Shown here: piece after piece, positions 12,801-24,519 of the stretch | Position numbering within the stretch: position 1 is the stretch's first letter | Layout of the letters: each line of letters starts with the position of its first letter | From: Aphrophora alni | Taxonomy: Eukaryota; Arthropoda; Insecta; Hemiptera; Aphrophoridae | Reading direction: 5' to 3' | Length of the DNA stretch: 64,000 nucleotides | Assembly: GCA_963513935.1 (NCBI GenBank) | Contig: OY740770.1 | Coordinates: forward strand, 85,657,267 to 85,721,266 | Translations under genes and position numbers: made by a program | The notes under the pieces: generated by a model | Told to the model about the DNA's origin: nothing | What the model saw: only the letters and a program-made list of their open reading frames with translations | The model's database searches: none

Positions 12801-15800
12801 ATAAAAATACGATAATATCATTATATTTTCGTAGGAGAACTAAGAGTTGCCTAGAAAATATTCTTACTAATACACAACCATAATCATAAGTTTTCCTAAA
12901 ATGTATGTTTTTTTAAATCAGGTCTTATGAAGAGGTAATTATTGGATTTTACAATGAATCAATAACTGTAGGATTTTGTATCGCTTCCTCTTTTATTATC
13001 TCAGAATTCTTGATATGGTTGTTTTTCCGTTAAAAAATTAAAATATCTCTTTTTGTATAACTGTTGTGTTAATTTAACAGTTTATTAAAAATCTAAATCC
13101 AATAAATAAAACTTACGTCATTTTATAACGATAATAAATTTGTATTATTGTTTATTCATGCACCTTAAAAATATTATCTAATCATAGCCTAGATATCTAA
13201 ATCAGTTATTTAGATATGTTGGATGACTTTAGACCATATACAAACTAAGACAGGTCAAAAATGATGCATTCCGAGACATATGTTCTATTGTACATGTTTT
13301 ATCGCTTACTAAACATTTATTTAAATAAATTACCTTAATAGAGGTTACTGTATTACTGTAAATATATATATATCTTCTAATTACCAAAGTTTCTGATCCG
13401 TCATTTTCAAATAATATAATTTTATTTTAAACTTGCTGAACTAGATTTTTTCTCTATACGTATCATATCGAATGTAATTGTTTTTAATGGGTAAAGAAAG
13501 CAACGTTTTCTTAAAGATATAATTAACTTAATTTTGTAAGATTAATAAATTATTAATTAAGTAGTTACTATGCAACCAATGTCAAATAAATATATAATAT
13601 AAAAAATCACCAGAAATAATTTTTTCTACGAAACGAAATGAAACTATTGCTAAACACGAATATATTTTTCTCATATGTAAACGTTAAAAGTCTCTGTTCT
13701 AAGAATGGTTTAAATTATTTGGACAAGGAATAAGGTGAAGAAAAAGTTTTTCCCATATTCTAAGTTTTTGTTTAGGCATCTACCGGCTCCATACTACTAG
13801 TCGAAGAAGTTATATTGATTAAAAACAAAATATTAATTAGGTTTTCTACATCTCACTACTGTATCACGTCCTCATATATTTAAAATACTAATTAGCTATT
13901 TGGGTTTGAGTCGTGTAAGAGACTACTATTATCACTAACGCTTTCAATTTGCAGTTTGTCCTATCCAAGTGTATATTATAAGATGGAACAAATTGTTTAA
14001 CGATTTTTATTAGTAGGTCATTGGTATAATATCCCTTATTACGAATTTGCTTTCGTTACAAACAAAAGTACAGTAGGAGCATATTCTGTACTATCCATAC
14101 TTAACGAATTGTTATTTCGCTTAATTTATTTTCTGTTTGTATTAAACAATTTAATAATGGAGAACCAAAATTAAACATCGGATATAAATATGTGACACTT
14201 TCTTCTCCATTTTTGTAGACATTGAGCTGCGATTATTTATTTCTACCTACAAATTAGTTTATACTTCGCCACTTTGAGTTAATACTCGGTTTTTTTGAGG
14301 GTTTAACTTTATTTATAGCAAAGCTTGAATCATAAACAATAATTTTAATCTACACCTAAATACCTACAAATTTTGATAACGTAGCTAGTATAATTATTTT
14401 ACGTATTGATATTGAAGAAAAGTAAACACAATTTACAAATTTAAACTTTTTCGTATTTTAACGGTTAATATAAATAGGAATATAATGAAATTTCAATTTA
14501 ATAGTAGCCAATTTTGTAATATATCAAACAATACACTTTAGTATTAATTGAACTGTTCACATCATAGTTGGATTGTTAACAACATAATACCAATCCAACG
14601 TTCAACTTAAAGATTCTAACTTATTGAGAAAAAGTCCTTCCTATTATTTCAACCATTCAACCAGTTGGTAATCATTTCGTTGACGAAAAAAAATATTTAA
14701 GCATTTTGTTCACAGTTCAAAAACGTACTTCGATAATAAGTGTCAACAAAATGCTGACTACATATAATAGAATCACTAAAGAATATTATTAAAATATTCG
14801 AGCCAATTACATAATTTTATCCAACACTTCAATTTATATGTACTTTATTTTATAATTAAAATTTTATAAAGAACATTACATTTGCCTGCATATATTATGT
14901 ATAAGTAATGATTTCTCCGATTTTTTAATTAGTTTAAAATGCATATAACTTTAAATCGGATCAACAATAATCGTAACAACTTTACATATCTCTTATAATG
15001 AAAACATTGTACCCTATTAAATAGCAATTTTTCTAGGAATTTGTTTGTAGTTAAGCTATTTAACTTGTCGTCATGTCAAACTCCAATTGCATTCACCCTG
15101 CTTAGAAATTCTAACACAACAAACAATATTTTCTTCTTTCAGGATAGTGAAAACAATAATTTTGTAGAGTAAAAATTAATGAAAACCAATTTATAGACAA
15201 TTTATTTTTAAATTAAATGTATTGACTCATAAATTTTCAACGTATTTATATAAGTAAGAATGATTAATTTTATAAAAACATTTAAATCTTTTATTATAAT
15301 CAGTACATTTTAAGTATATTCTCTAAATTCCTTAGATACACGTTCGTTTTTTAATATTATATAGAGTTAAATCAAATATTAGTTTCAAAATGTTCATAAA
15401 ATTCAGTATGTAAATAGAAATTAATATTACAATTTAGTCAAAATTGTATTTAAGAAATTTAAATTATGACCAGTTAAACAATTTAAAGGGAAATTATTAT
15501 TAGATTCAAAGATAGAAAATAAAAATTTTAAGAAATTAAATTTTACGTCGTAGTTCACTTTCCTGTATCTTTTCATTAAATGTAGTGCTGTATAAGAACT
15601 AAAACCTTTCTTCGTTAAGAAGCTGTTCTTCAGACACAAAAGAAATTGTTTGTTTTAACATAACTATTATTCTTGTAGTAACTAGGAAAGTGGGATATCT
15701 TATTGGTGACTCACTTGTCGTAAGGGAGGAGGGGAATATTGAATCATTGAACTGTCATTCTCGTAAGAACATTTGAATCTACTTGATACGTAAATAGGCT

Positions 15801-16312
15801 TATTTAAAGTACGTAACAACATTTATTTCGTTCATTAAAAATTGACTTTTTTCACACAAATTAACGAAATAATTTAAAAGAATTTAGTCCCATAAGTTAA
15901 AATTGGGGTTAGTTTGTATTAAACAAATATTCTAAGCTAATTTGTTGGTTTTGCAGTTAGATGAATACATCAAAACTTTATGTTCATGGATGTTCGGATT
16001 GTTAGATGAGAAAAGTTTGGTAAGAAAATGTTTCCCACTCCACTCTTTGCAATTTCGTTTCTTTAGGAATGGAATAACAATATAACATGTTTTTTATGCT
16101 TTGTTCTTTACGTAAATAAATATAGCTAGGGTAGGGGGAGGTAAGTGTTAAACTTTTTACAAAATCTTCCAAAAGTCATTGCTATGGTGTCTTCTTAACG
16201 TAAACTCATGACCTTTATTCCAATTTATTTTTACACTCAGAGAAATGTAAGAAAACCTTCTTTCTGCCTTACATATATATAAAAACATATAAGGATATGA
16301 TATATAACATAT

Positions 16313-16315
<3 letters not shown>
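8485..16315. other. AT-rich non-coding DNA with minor repeats
   Basis: I see no gene. Small items are a C11 run at 9300-9310, (AT)n near 9850-9882, and a GC-richer stretch at about 10620-11320 whose overlapping open frames (10938-11132 minus, 11108-11326 plus) match no family I know. There is also a short hairpin near 14551-14607 in which GTTGGATT pairs with AATCCAAC and outer TTGAAC with GTTCAA. Confidence 0.5.
9850..9882. repeat. (AT)n microsatellite
   Basis: A simple alternating AT tract of about 33 bp, preceded by a shorter TATATATATAT block. Confidence 0.85.

Positions 16316-16344
<29 letters not shown>
16316..16344. repeat. (AT)n microsatellite
   Basis: An alternating AT tract of about 28 bp. 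Confidence 0.85.
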
Positions 16345-17829
16345 TTACTAAAAAGATTATAATAGTTTAACTGGAATGTTGACAAAAATACATTTTGGAG
16401 ATAAATAGAATTCCTTCAAGATAATTAAATAAAAATATTTATGATCAAATTTTAGGGGAGGTCAACTTTTCTTACCAAAAATGTCAAATAACGGTAATAT
16501 TTAAAATAGTTTAAAAAATTAAAAATGAATTAATAATTCATTTCTGAATTGATTTTCATTGAAAATTTTTAAAAATGAATTAATATTAAGAACAAAATTT
16601 GAAAATTTAATCTTGTTCCTTGAGTCTCTATAAAAAGTTGCAAATTTAACTTATGAAAACTGTTATTTATGATATCAAATTCCCCATATTAAAACTTAAA
16701 TAATTGTTTTATCCTAAATATAAATTTAATACTTTGAAAGGTATTTAAAATGTTACAAGTTCAAAAATGCACTAAAAGCCATACAAGTATTATAATTGTA
16801 ATGTTTTTTGGATTTAACAATAAGGAAGAGAGTCAAGACACGCATATATTTTCCTAAATGTACAACCTGTAGGTACAAAATGTTGCTGCGATAACTGCTA
16901 TGTATGACTTTTTTTTTATTGAATAATTTTACTAACCACAGCAATAAATTTAATTGAGGTTTAACACTAACTAACGTTTAATATACATCGGGAACTTGCA
17001 AAAGGTAAATACGTTGTTACATCGTGGAATAGGCGAACACGTGTGCAACAACTGCAGAAGAAATAATGTGATTTTAAAATTTAGTTTATGAACAAAGTGT
17101 TGTGGTTTATATTTATGTGTTCTGTTGTGGTAATGAATTTTATATATTCTTTAAATTGATGCGCATAACAACTGTATTAGTTCATTTTGACAGTCCTTGA
17201 ATATAAAAAGATAAACAATCGTCACCGACAAAACAAAATAAGTTACAGAACTGCGAGTAGCAAAGAAGTTATTTATTTACTATAAGTTATATGTATATAT
17301 ATAACCAGTCCATAAAGCAAAACAATTATAAATACGTCTAGCTTGCCCACATGTCCATTGTCACTTTATTTAAATTTGACACAATTTATCTTTATGAACT
17401 CCTTCACTTCTGCTCCTTCTTATGAATAAGCGCAATTAGATTTTAATTTTTCACAAATATAATTCTCTGGTAATATTAAATGTGAAATCTTTACAACTTC
17501 ACCACTTGAAAAATTGGTAACAGAAAATACACTTTTTCAACAGTTATTTTCAGCTCATACGCTCTTATTAATCATTGTGCCGTTGTTATACCAGTCAATT
17601 ACTTCTTCTATATTAACTAAAGCTTCTTAACATTATTTACCTTCCGAGAGCCTCGCAGCAAAGTAGTAATTTATAGACGTTTAATTAATTTCCTTCTCTT
17701 AAAATAAATGAACTTCTTTGTAACAGCCGTCTACGAATCTAATGATTATAAATATTTCCAGTATACCAATAAATTATTTAGCTTTTTAATAATTATAATC
17801 ATTCCCAGTATACACTGACTATGCTGATC

Positions 17830-17869
<40 letters not shown>

Positions 17870-19090
17870 CCTATAGTATGTCACTCTATGCTTTTTATTT
17901 AATTATGTCATTTTAAGATAAAGTTTGATCATAATAATATTGAATTATTTAAAACATGGTAAAATAATCACGCTCAAGCGAAAATAAAAAGAATCAGGTA
18001 ATTGTTTTCTTTTCTATATATAATTTTTGAAATAATAAATTATTTATTGTAAATTGGGATAACAAATCTTATAGTCATCGTGTTTTCGATTAATTTGACA
18101 AAGTAATTAAATTATAAATAAATACGTTATACATAACAAATTTCTCGAACAATAATGAAATTTATCTAAATATTTTAGTTAAATTGCAATGTTATACTTT
18201 TTAAAGTAAGAAAATATAATTATTTAATGTCAAACAAATATATAATACAACTAACAAAAATAACATTTTGTAGAGATCTCATGTCATTCTGCACTCCAGT
18301 ATAAGAACTTGATTATGGGGTTTTAATAATTTCAGGCTTGTAACCTAATATTTTGGGTGATATTATTAAATTAACCATACACATACATCAGTTGGCGAAT
18401 AAACTCATTTTATTATTATGTGAGATACACGTTTTGTATGACGATTTGGGATGTAAAATAATAATTTATTCATTTTTCTTTCATTTATATTTTGATAAAG
18501 GACATAATTTATAAAATATTTGTTCTTCTCAAAATATTTATATAAATTGGACGTATTAAGATTCAGTTGCATGTTTAAAACGTCAATTAGGATAGACTGG
18601 TAACATTTTAAGAGTTACTTTAAGTAGGGAAAATTAATATTACGTATTTTGAAAACACACGAAAAACTACGTATTCTACTATACGAGTTTATTACTTAAA
18701 TATTCGTAATTGTTGAATATTAAAACTTAAGTAATCATTATATTTTGCATTTTACTCATTTTTCAATTCAGCTAAATCATATTATTTTTTACTTGAATAC
18801 ACTTAATTTCACAAATAGGAATTTATTTTGCTTATGAAAAAATAAATATAATCGTACGATAATTTTTTTTTTAATTGGTGTTTTTAGTTTAAAAAAAGAA
18901 AACCTCCTATACACAAGATACAGAATAAATTTAAAAATAGTATGTGAGAGACAATTTGAGATACAGTAAGTTATATCATTGATCCCAAATATACTATACA
19001 CATATATGAAATCAATGTTAATACACTGTAAAATAGTCGGTGGAAATAAATTATATAAGAGCTAGGAATATTTGAAATATATCTACTAAA
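16345..19090. other. AT-rich non-coding DNA
   Basis: No gene recognised. It contains a 32-base A run (17834-17865). The small open frames in this stretch consist of AT-rich codons without recognisable motifs. Confidence 0.55.
17834..17865. repeat. Poly-A tract (32 bp)
   Basis: An uninterrupted run of 32 A. It could be the tail of a retrotransposed copy on the plus strand, but the upstream sequence (17700-17833) shows no recognisable body. Confidence 0.9.
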
Positions 19091-19109
19091 TGATAAAAAA
19101 AAAAGAATA

Positions 19110-19343
19110 TTGATATACGTTTTCTCAATAATTACATATTTAATGTTAGTACTTTGCTCCACAGTAGGTCTGAATATATGTGCTCAACATACAAATGGTC
19201 TTCTTTTCATATATTTAGTGTTCTCTTTTGTCCCTTTTATTATTATTTTTTTCACTTCAATGACGGAAGTTTTCGCTTCACGACCTCGACACATATTTGA
19301 CAAAGACCCTGCTAGAATTAATCGAACAAATCAAATAGTTTAA
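19110..19343. other. Coding-like patch, strand unresolved
   Basis: About 90 bp (19255-19345) have much higher GC and CpG content than the surroundings and are open on both strands. On plus, a 77-codon frame has hydrophobic stretches and ends ...RPRHIFDKDPARINRTNQIV before a TAA. On minus the same bases read ...SNMCRGREAKTSVIEVKK.... Either could be a relic exon or a mobile-element fragment. I recognise neither with confidence. The plus frame has no upstream exon that I can see. Confidence 0.25.
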
Positions 19344-19971
19344 ACAACCTGGCTGACTGAAAGAGGACCGGCAGCATATTCCTATTATTTTTCAACAATG
19401 TTTTGGAAACATTTGAACTTCGACATTTTTTGAGACTCTTCAGTTGGATCTGTAAATACCTTCTTCGTGGTTAGCATTATTATATATGTCAAGGTAAAAT
19501 CTTACTTGTAGTATTTACCACCTGAGTGAAGTCCTTTACTTTGACTAGAATGATTCAGTAAAATTACAGACTCCATAATACGTTACAAGACACATGCTCG
19601 GCTTGCTTAGTTTATTTATGCGAAACAGAGTTAGTATATCAAATGTAAAGTTTATTAACGTAACCTTTGTTTAGAGGACCATCTTACACAGTGTAAGAAA
19701 CTTATCACTCACATTACACTTATAAATTCAAGTTAACAATGTTTAATATTATTAGTAAGATTTTCCTACTTCCACCGTAGATGGAAGTTCTTGTAAATAA
19801 TGGTGAAATGCAGATCACGTGTACCACCAGACAGGGATGAAATGGACTTACAATGTATTGCCCATAATTGTTCGTTTGATATAATTATACATAGTTCATT
19901 GTCACATAGGCAGAGTTCACATAACAGAAAAATCAGTGGTAACTACAGTAATATCCTGAACAGTAGTCGTA

Positions 19972-20103
19972 AATGTATATTTATCCAAATAACACTTCTA
20001 TAAAACTCTATATATTATATACAATACAAATCGAGACAATGTAGATTTATCCAAAAAACACTTGTATAAAACTCTATATATTATATACAATACAAATCGA
20101 GAA
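19972..20103. repeat. Tandem duplication, 66-bp unit, two copies
   Basis: The segment TTTATCCAAA..CACTT.TATAAAACTC...ACAAATCGAGA occurs twice with a 66-bp offset (TTATCC at 19981 and 20047) and few differences. It lies immediately before the 84-bp array. Confidence 0.9.
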
Positions 20104-20165
20104 GTTAGAGAAAAGTGTAATTTAGAATGGAAGTTTAATTGTATTTTGACGCCCGCAACAATAGT

Positions 20166-20967
20166 CGTGTTTAAGCAAATGTTGAGTTGAATTTATGAGA
20201 AGTAAGTCTGAAGATAAATACGACAGGACGGTAAAGAATGTCATTAGCTCGTGTTTAAGCAAATGTTGAGTTGAAGTTATGAGAAGTAAGTCTGAAGGTA
20301 AATACGACAGGACGGTAAATAATGTCATTAGCTCGTGTTTAAGCAAATGTTGAGTTGAAGTTATGAGAAGTAAGTCTGAAGATAAATACGACAGGACGGT
20401 AAAGAATGTCATTAGGTCGTGTTTAAGCAAATGTTGAGTTGAAGTTATGACAAGTAAGTCTGAAGATAAATACGACAGGACGGTAAAGAATGTCATTAGG
20501 TCGTGTTTAAGCAAATGTTGAGTTGAAGTTATGAGAAGTAAGTCTGAAGGTAAATACGACAGGACGGTAAATAATGTCATTAGCTCGTGTTTAAGCAAAT
20601 GTTGAGTTGAAGTTATGACAAGTAAGTCTGAAGATAAATACGACAGGACGGTAAAGAATGTCATTAGGTCGTGTTTAAGCAAATGTTGAGTTGAAGTTAT
20701 GAGAAGTAAGTCTGAAGATAAATACGACAGGACGGTAAAGAATGTCATTAGGTCGTGTTTAAGCAAATGTTGTGTTGAAGTTATGACAAGTAAGTCTGAT
20801 GTTAAAACCGACAGGACGGTAAAGAATGTCATTAGCTCGTGTTTAAGCAAATGTTGAGTTGAAGTTATGACAAGTAAGTCTGAAGATAAATACGACAGGA
20901 CGGTAAAGAATGTCATTAGGTCGTGTTTAAGCAAATGTTGTGTTGAAGTTATGACAAGTAAGTCTGT
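20166..20967 (-). repeat. 84-bp tandem array, about 9.5 copies
   Basis: Units start with CGTGTTTAAGCAAATG at 20166 and recur every 84 bp up to 20922, with a partial tenth copy. Variants at fixed positions (GAGAAG/GACAAG, GAAGAT/GAAGGT, AAAG/AAAT, AGCT/AGGT, GAGTTG/TGTTTG-like) are shared between non-adjacent units, which points to unequal exchange or conversion. Because 84 is divisible by three, one minus frame stays open for 270 codons (20122-20934) with a 28-residue repeat, MTFFTVLSYLSSDLL... I regard this frame as a by-product. It has no upstream exon signal, and both array ends run into AT-rich noise. Confidence 0.92.
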
Positions 20968-23900
20968 TTCAAGTTGTCACTGTTGCATATATGCGTAATA
21001 TTTATACTAAACATCCCTGGAAACATTTTACAAACAAAAAATTCATTTTTACTTCATATTTTAAATTAAGGTTTGTCATTTTGCGATAGTATACAAGCAA
21101 ATAAAACTATGTGGCTAATCACTTTCGTTTCAAGAATATTTTTAACAAATAAATAATATATTATAACACATTAAGATAACAAATACCATTTTAAGCATTT
21201 TTTTAATTTTGTACTTTGATAAAGTATTTAAATCATAAATCACATTATTTTTAAATTATGAACATACTTCAAGAATAGAAAGTACTTAATAGGTCAATGT
21301 AATTGTTAATCAGAAAACATTACTTCTGATGCATTAGTGATATTTTCTAATTTCCCACGGTAGGATTTTAAAACACGATTTTGAGAATTTTACAAAAATC
21401 ACATATCAAAATAAGTAATTGTAATAATATCTTTTTAGAGATACCATGTTAGTGAGGCTCTGTATTTCAGTTAAATTTCTTTAAAACATGATTACATGGT
21501 TTTGGTACTGTATTTTCACACGCGATTCCTAATGTTGTGTATAATAATAATGTTATAAATATATCAATATACATATTTAGGTGTGAGCATTTGTTTTCCC
21601 ATAGTGAGATAACATAAGCTCAATTACTTGTTGAAACAATTATAGTTAGGTAACCTTTTACCTACCAATGGCATTATAAATAAAGAGTATAATCAATTTT
21701 GTAATAGAACGGAAAGAAAAATCAAATTTATTTTAACAAAATTGGCAGAAAACCATATTTTATCTTACATTTTAGGAGGAAAATGTGTTTTCCATAAATA
21801 TTTAATATAATGAAGTAAGCAATATTAGTTATAGATTACTTAATGAAGGGAGATCTTTCATTGATTCTATGCCTTCGTTTAAAAATCTTGCGAATCTTGA
21901 TAATTGATTAATTTCAATATAAAACGGGATAAATAACAAACGGAGCGGGGATGTCATATATTTATTATATAATTGTAGAAAATCCGATTGCAACTGTTCC
22001 AATATAAGCCTACTGAAATAATTATTAATTATTGCGGTTTAAGTCTTACGAGCAACTCAGCTTACCCTTGACTCACGTCACATTTATAAGCTTGCAAATC
22101 CAAGTCTTCTACTTGTAAGTAACTTTAGTATATTTATCAGAATGAATAAAAAATTTGTTATGTATATGTATTGAAGGATTTTTTTATTTTGTACTTTTAA
22201 AGAAACGTCAGTGAAATTTTTGTATTGCGGCATATATTCATATTTTGTAATGTAGTAATTTAGATTGAGAATTAAAAATGAAATTACCACATAACATACC
22301 AACTATCTATCATCAAATAATCATAAGTAAAAATTCCTTAATGTCATATTTGTTTCGGTAATGTAATCTAGCCAGGATACTAATAATAATAATGTATAAT
22401 AATATTATATGTCAACAGAATTACATTCTAAGAAATAGTGGGTTTGAGAGAAGGATAGAAAATAAAAATGGAACCGGTTATAACATATTTTTATTTTAAA
22501 TCAATAGACAAAATGAAAGATGATATTTTAAAGGAAACAAAAAAACGATAGCAAGCTTTATATTAGATTATATATATTTTTTAATTAGATTAAATTATAA
22601 GTTTGGCATGTATGAATGAAGTTAATAATAACTAAAAATCAAAAATTAATTGAAATCTATTTAATTAAAATAACTCAATTTAAAAAGATTAAGCTACTTA
22701 TATAAACATATTGTCGTACATTATAAATTTGGGATAAATAAAAAATCACTATAATTTAAAATAGATGTTATTATAATTTTAGAGATTAGTTCTCCTTAAA
22801 AGAGTTTAACTTGTTTCATATTTTGTTGGTAAATACAGATTTCTAAAATAGAATATAATGAAGTTACCAAATAAGACGTAGATATGAGCGTAGCGAGAGA
22901 ATAACATTAATAGGATATATTTCAGCCATAAGAAACAGATTCAAGATCCTTGTGCACAAATTGATTTGAAGGGCATGTGGAGGTAAGTCCATGATGAGTC
23001 CCAAGATATTCTTGTATTGTTGAAATGTAGCTTAAGATTAAAATTGTGTTTTATTTTCACACAGAATCGTAAGAAAATGTGAAATGTTAAGTACGTCATT
23101 ACTTACGGTCATTTGTTAACGAAATATTTTCTGACTGTGCACTAATAAAAGTAATTTCACATTTGACGTAACACGAATTACAAATTTCTTTAAAAGAAAA
23201 AAAACTAGAAATATAACAACACCAATAAAATAATGCATATTTTTATAATACGACAGCACACAGCTGTGTAAATTGCAGATGTTGTATATCTAAATACCGT
23301 AATGTTTTTAATTAATTTTTCAGTAATAGGGTTTAAACATAATGCCTTCAACATTTCTGATCATCTAAAAGGCCCGTTGTTAATATATAACTAATTTTAA
23401 TTCACATCATAAATCTCCTTCAGTATTTATATTTATTTGGTAATTTTCATATTAGCAAATATAAAAATCATTGTATAACTGTAGTTAGCCTAAAATGACT
23501 GAATATGAGATATTGGCTTGCAAAGTATGTTAGTCTACATATTAAAAACAATCTACATATATTTTGTAACAGTATAAAAAGTTTCAGTTAGTGGTTGAAA
23601 AAAGTAAAACCACATAAAAATAATCCGCTATTAAATTTCTTGATTGTCTACATTTACAGATTTATTAAACTGATTACATTATCGTAGAATAATCTTGTTC
23701 TTATGTGGAACTTGTCCGTAAGCACGCTGAAAAACAATAATAGTTAAATTGTCTTCAAATTTGCGCATTACATTTGGAGTCATAACCAAGATTTTTGATT
23801 GAATTCGATCTTCTATAACTAGTGAAAATATATGTTTCCACAACTTCGTTTCTGAATATTTATTTGTATAGTTTCATTATTGTCAATTGGATATTGTTTG

Positions 23901-24219
23901 TGTGTAGACTATATATGAAGTGTTATTTATGGCAGAACAGACAAATAATATATAATATCACAGGTTAAAGATACAATTTACAGACTGCAATGTTTTTGCT
24001 CTTAAACATCAATTCTCAGTAACTTTAATTACGAAATTATAATAAATAATAAGCAATGTATTTAACAACTGTCATCACAATAAACACATTGTTGAATAAT
24101 GCCTTATAGATTTCAAATGGAGAATATTGAGAAGCTTTTTTTATTTATTGAGTCTAAATAAGCGGCTGACAAATTGTATACATGCAATTCAAAATAAATA
24201 ATGATAATACATGGTTATG
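20968..24219. other. AT-rich non-coding DNA
   Basis: No gene recognised. The minus open frame at 22084-22302 is hydrophobic, low-complexity AT-rich translation with no known motif. Confidence 0.55.
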
Positions 24220-24440
24220 ATTGTGTAGGTGTCATTTCGTTTCCATCCGGAAGTTGAACTGGAACTGCTTTCTGGATGGTGCGTTTTGTCCACGGCAGAG
24301 AACAGCTGAACGGAAAATGACCTGAGCTATGTTAAGCAGACCACACAAAAAAGAACACAGTGGTCCATGCACTCAGACAGCCTTAGTGAGGTAGTTCCTG
24401 TCTCGTAATGATTTTGGTTATATTACTTTATTCTAAATTA
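24220..24440. other. GC-richer patch, possible exon, ncRNA or SINE relic
   Basis: About 200 bp with near-balanced base composition inside ~30% GC DNA. A 32-codon plus stretch and minus stretches are open, but none matches a family I know. I looked for tRNA-type A and B boxes and saw none convincing. Confidence 0.25.
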
Positions 24441-24452
24441 CACAGTAGCTGT

Positions 24453-24513
24453 TTACTTAATTGGAGTATTGGCTTTCGGGGTTTTACCGGAGACCCATTC
24501 GCCAATTAAGTAG
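24453..24513. repeat. Hairpin with 12-bp arms and structured loop
   Basis: TTACTTAATTGG (24453-24464) pairs with CCAATTAAGTAG (24502-24513) at 11 of 12 positions. The 37-base loop is GC-rich and can nest a second stem (GGGG...CCC, and GGC...GCC near the base). The total of 61 nt is in the size range of a small structured RNA or a miniature foldback. Function unknown. Confidence 0.55.
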
Positions 24514-24519
24514 AATTAA

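Noticed and set aside
15590..15640. Possible further hammerhead core on minus (CTGAAGA ... GAAGAAAGG)
   Set aside because: A stem CTTC/GAAG can be drawn, but stem I and a palindromic stem III are not evident and GAAA is not in the right position.
20122..20934. 270-codon minus open frame with a 28-residue repeat
   Set aside because: It is explained by the 84-bp tandem unit; no start context, splice sites or flanking coding support it.
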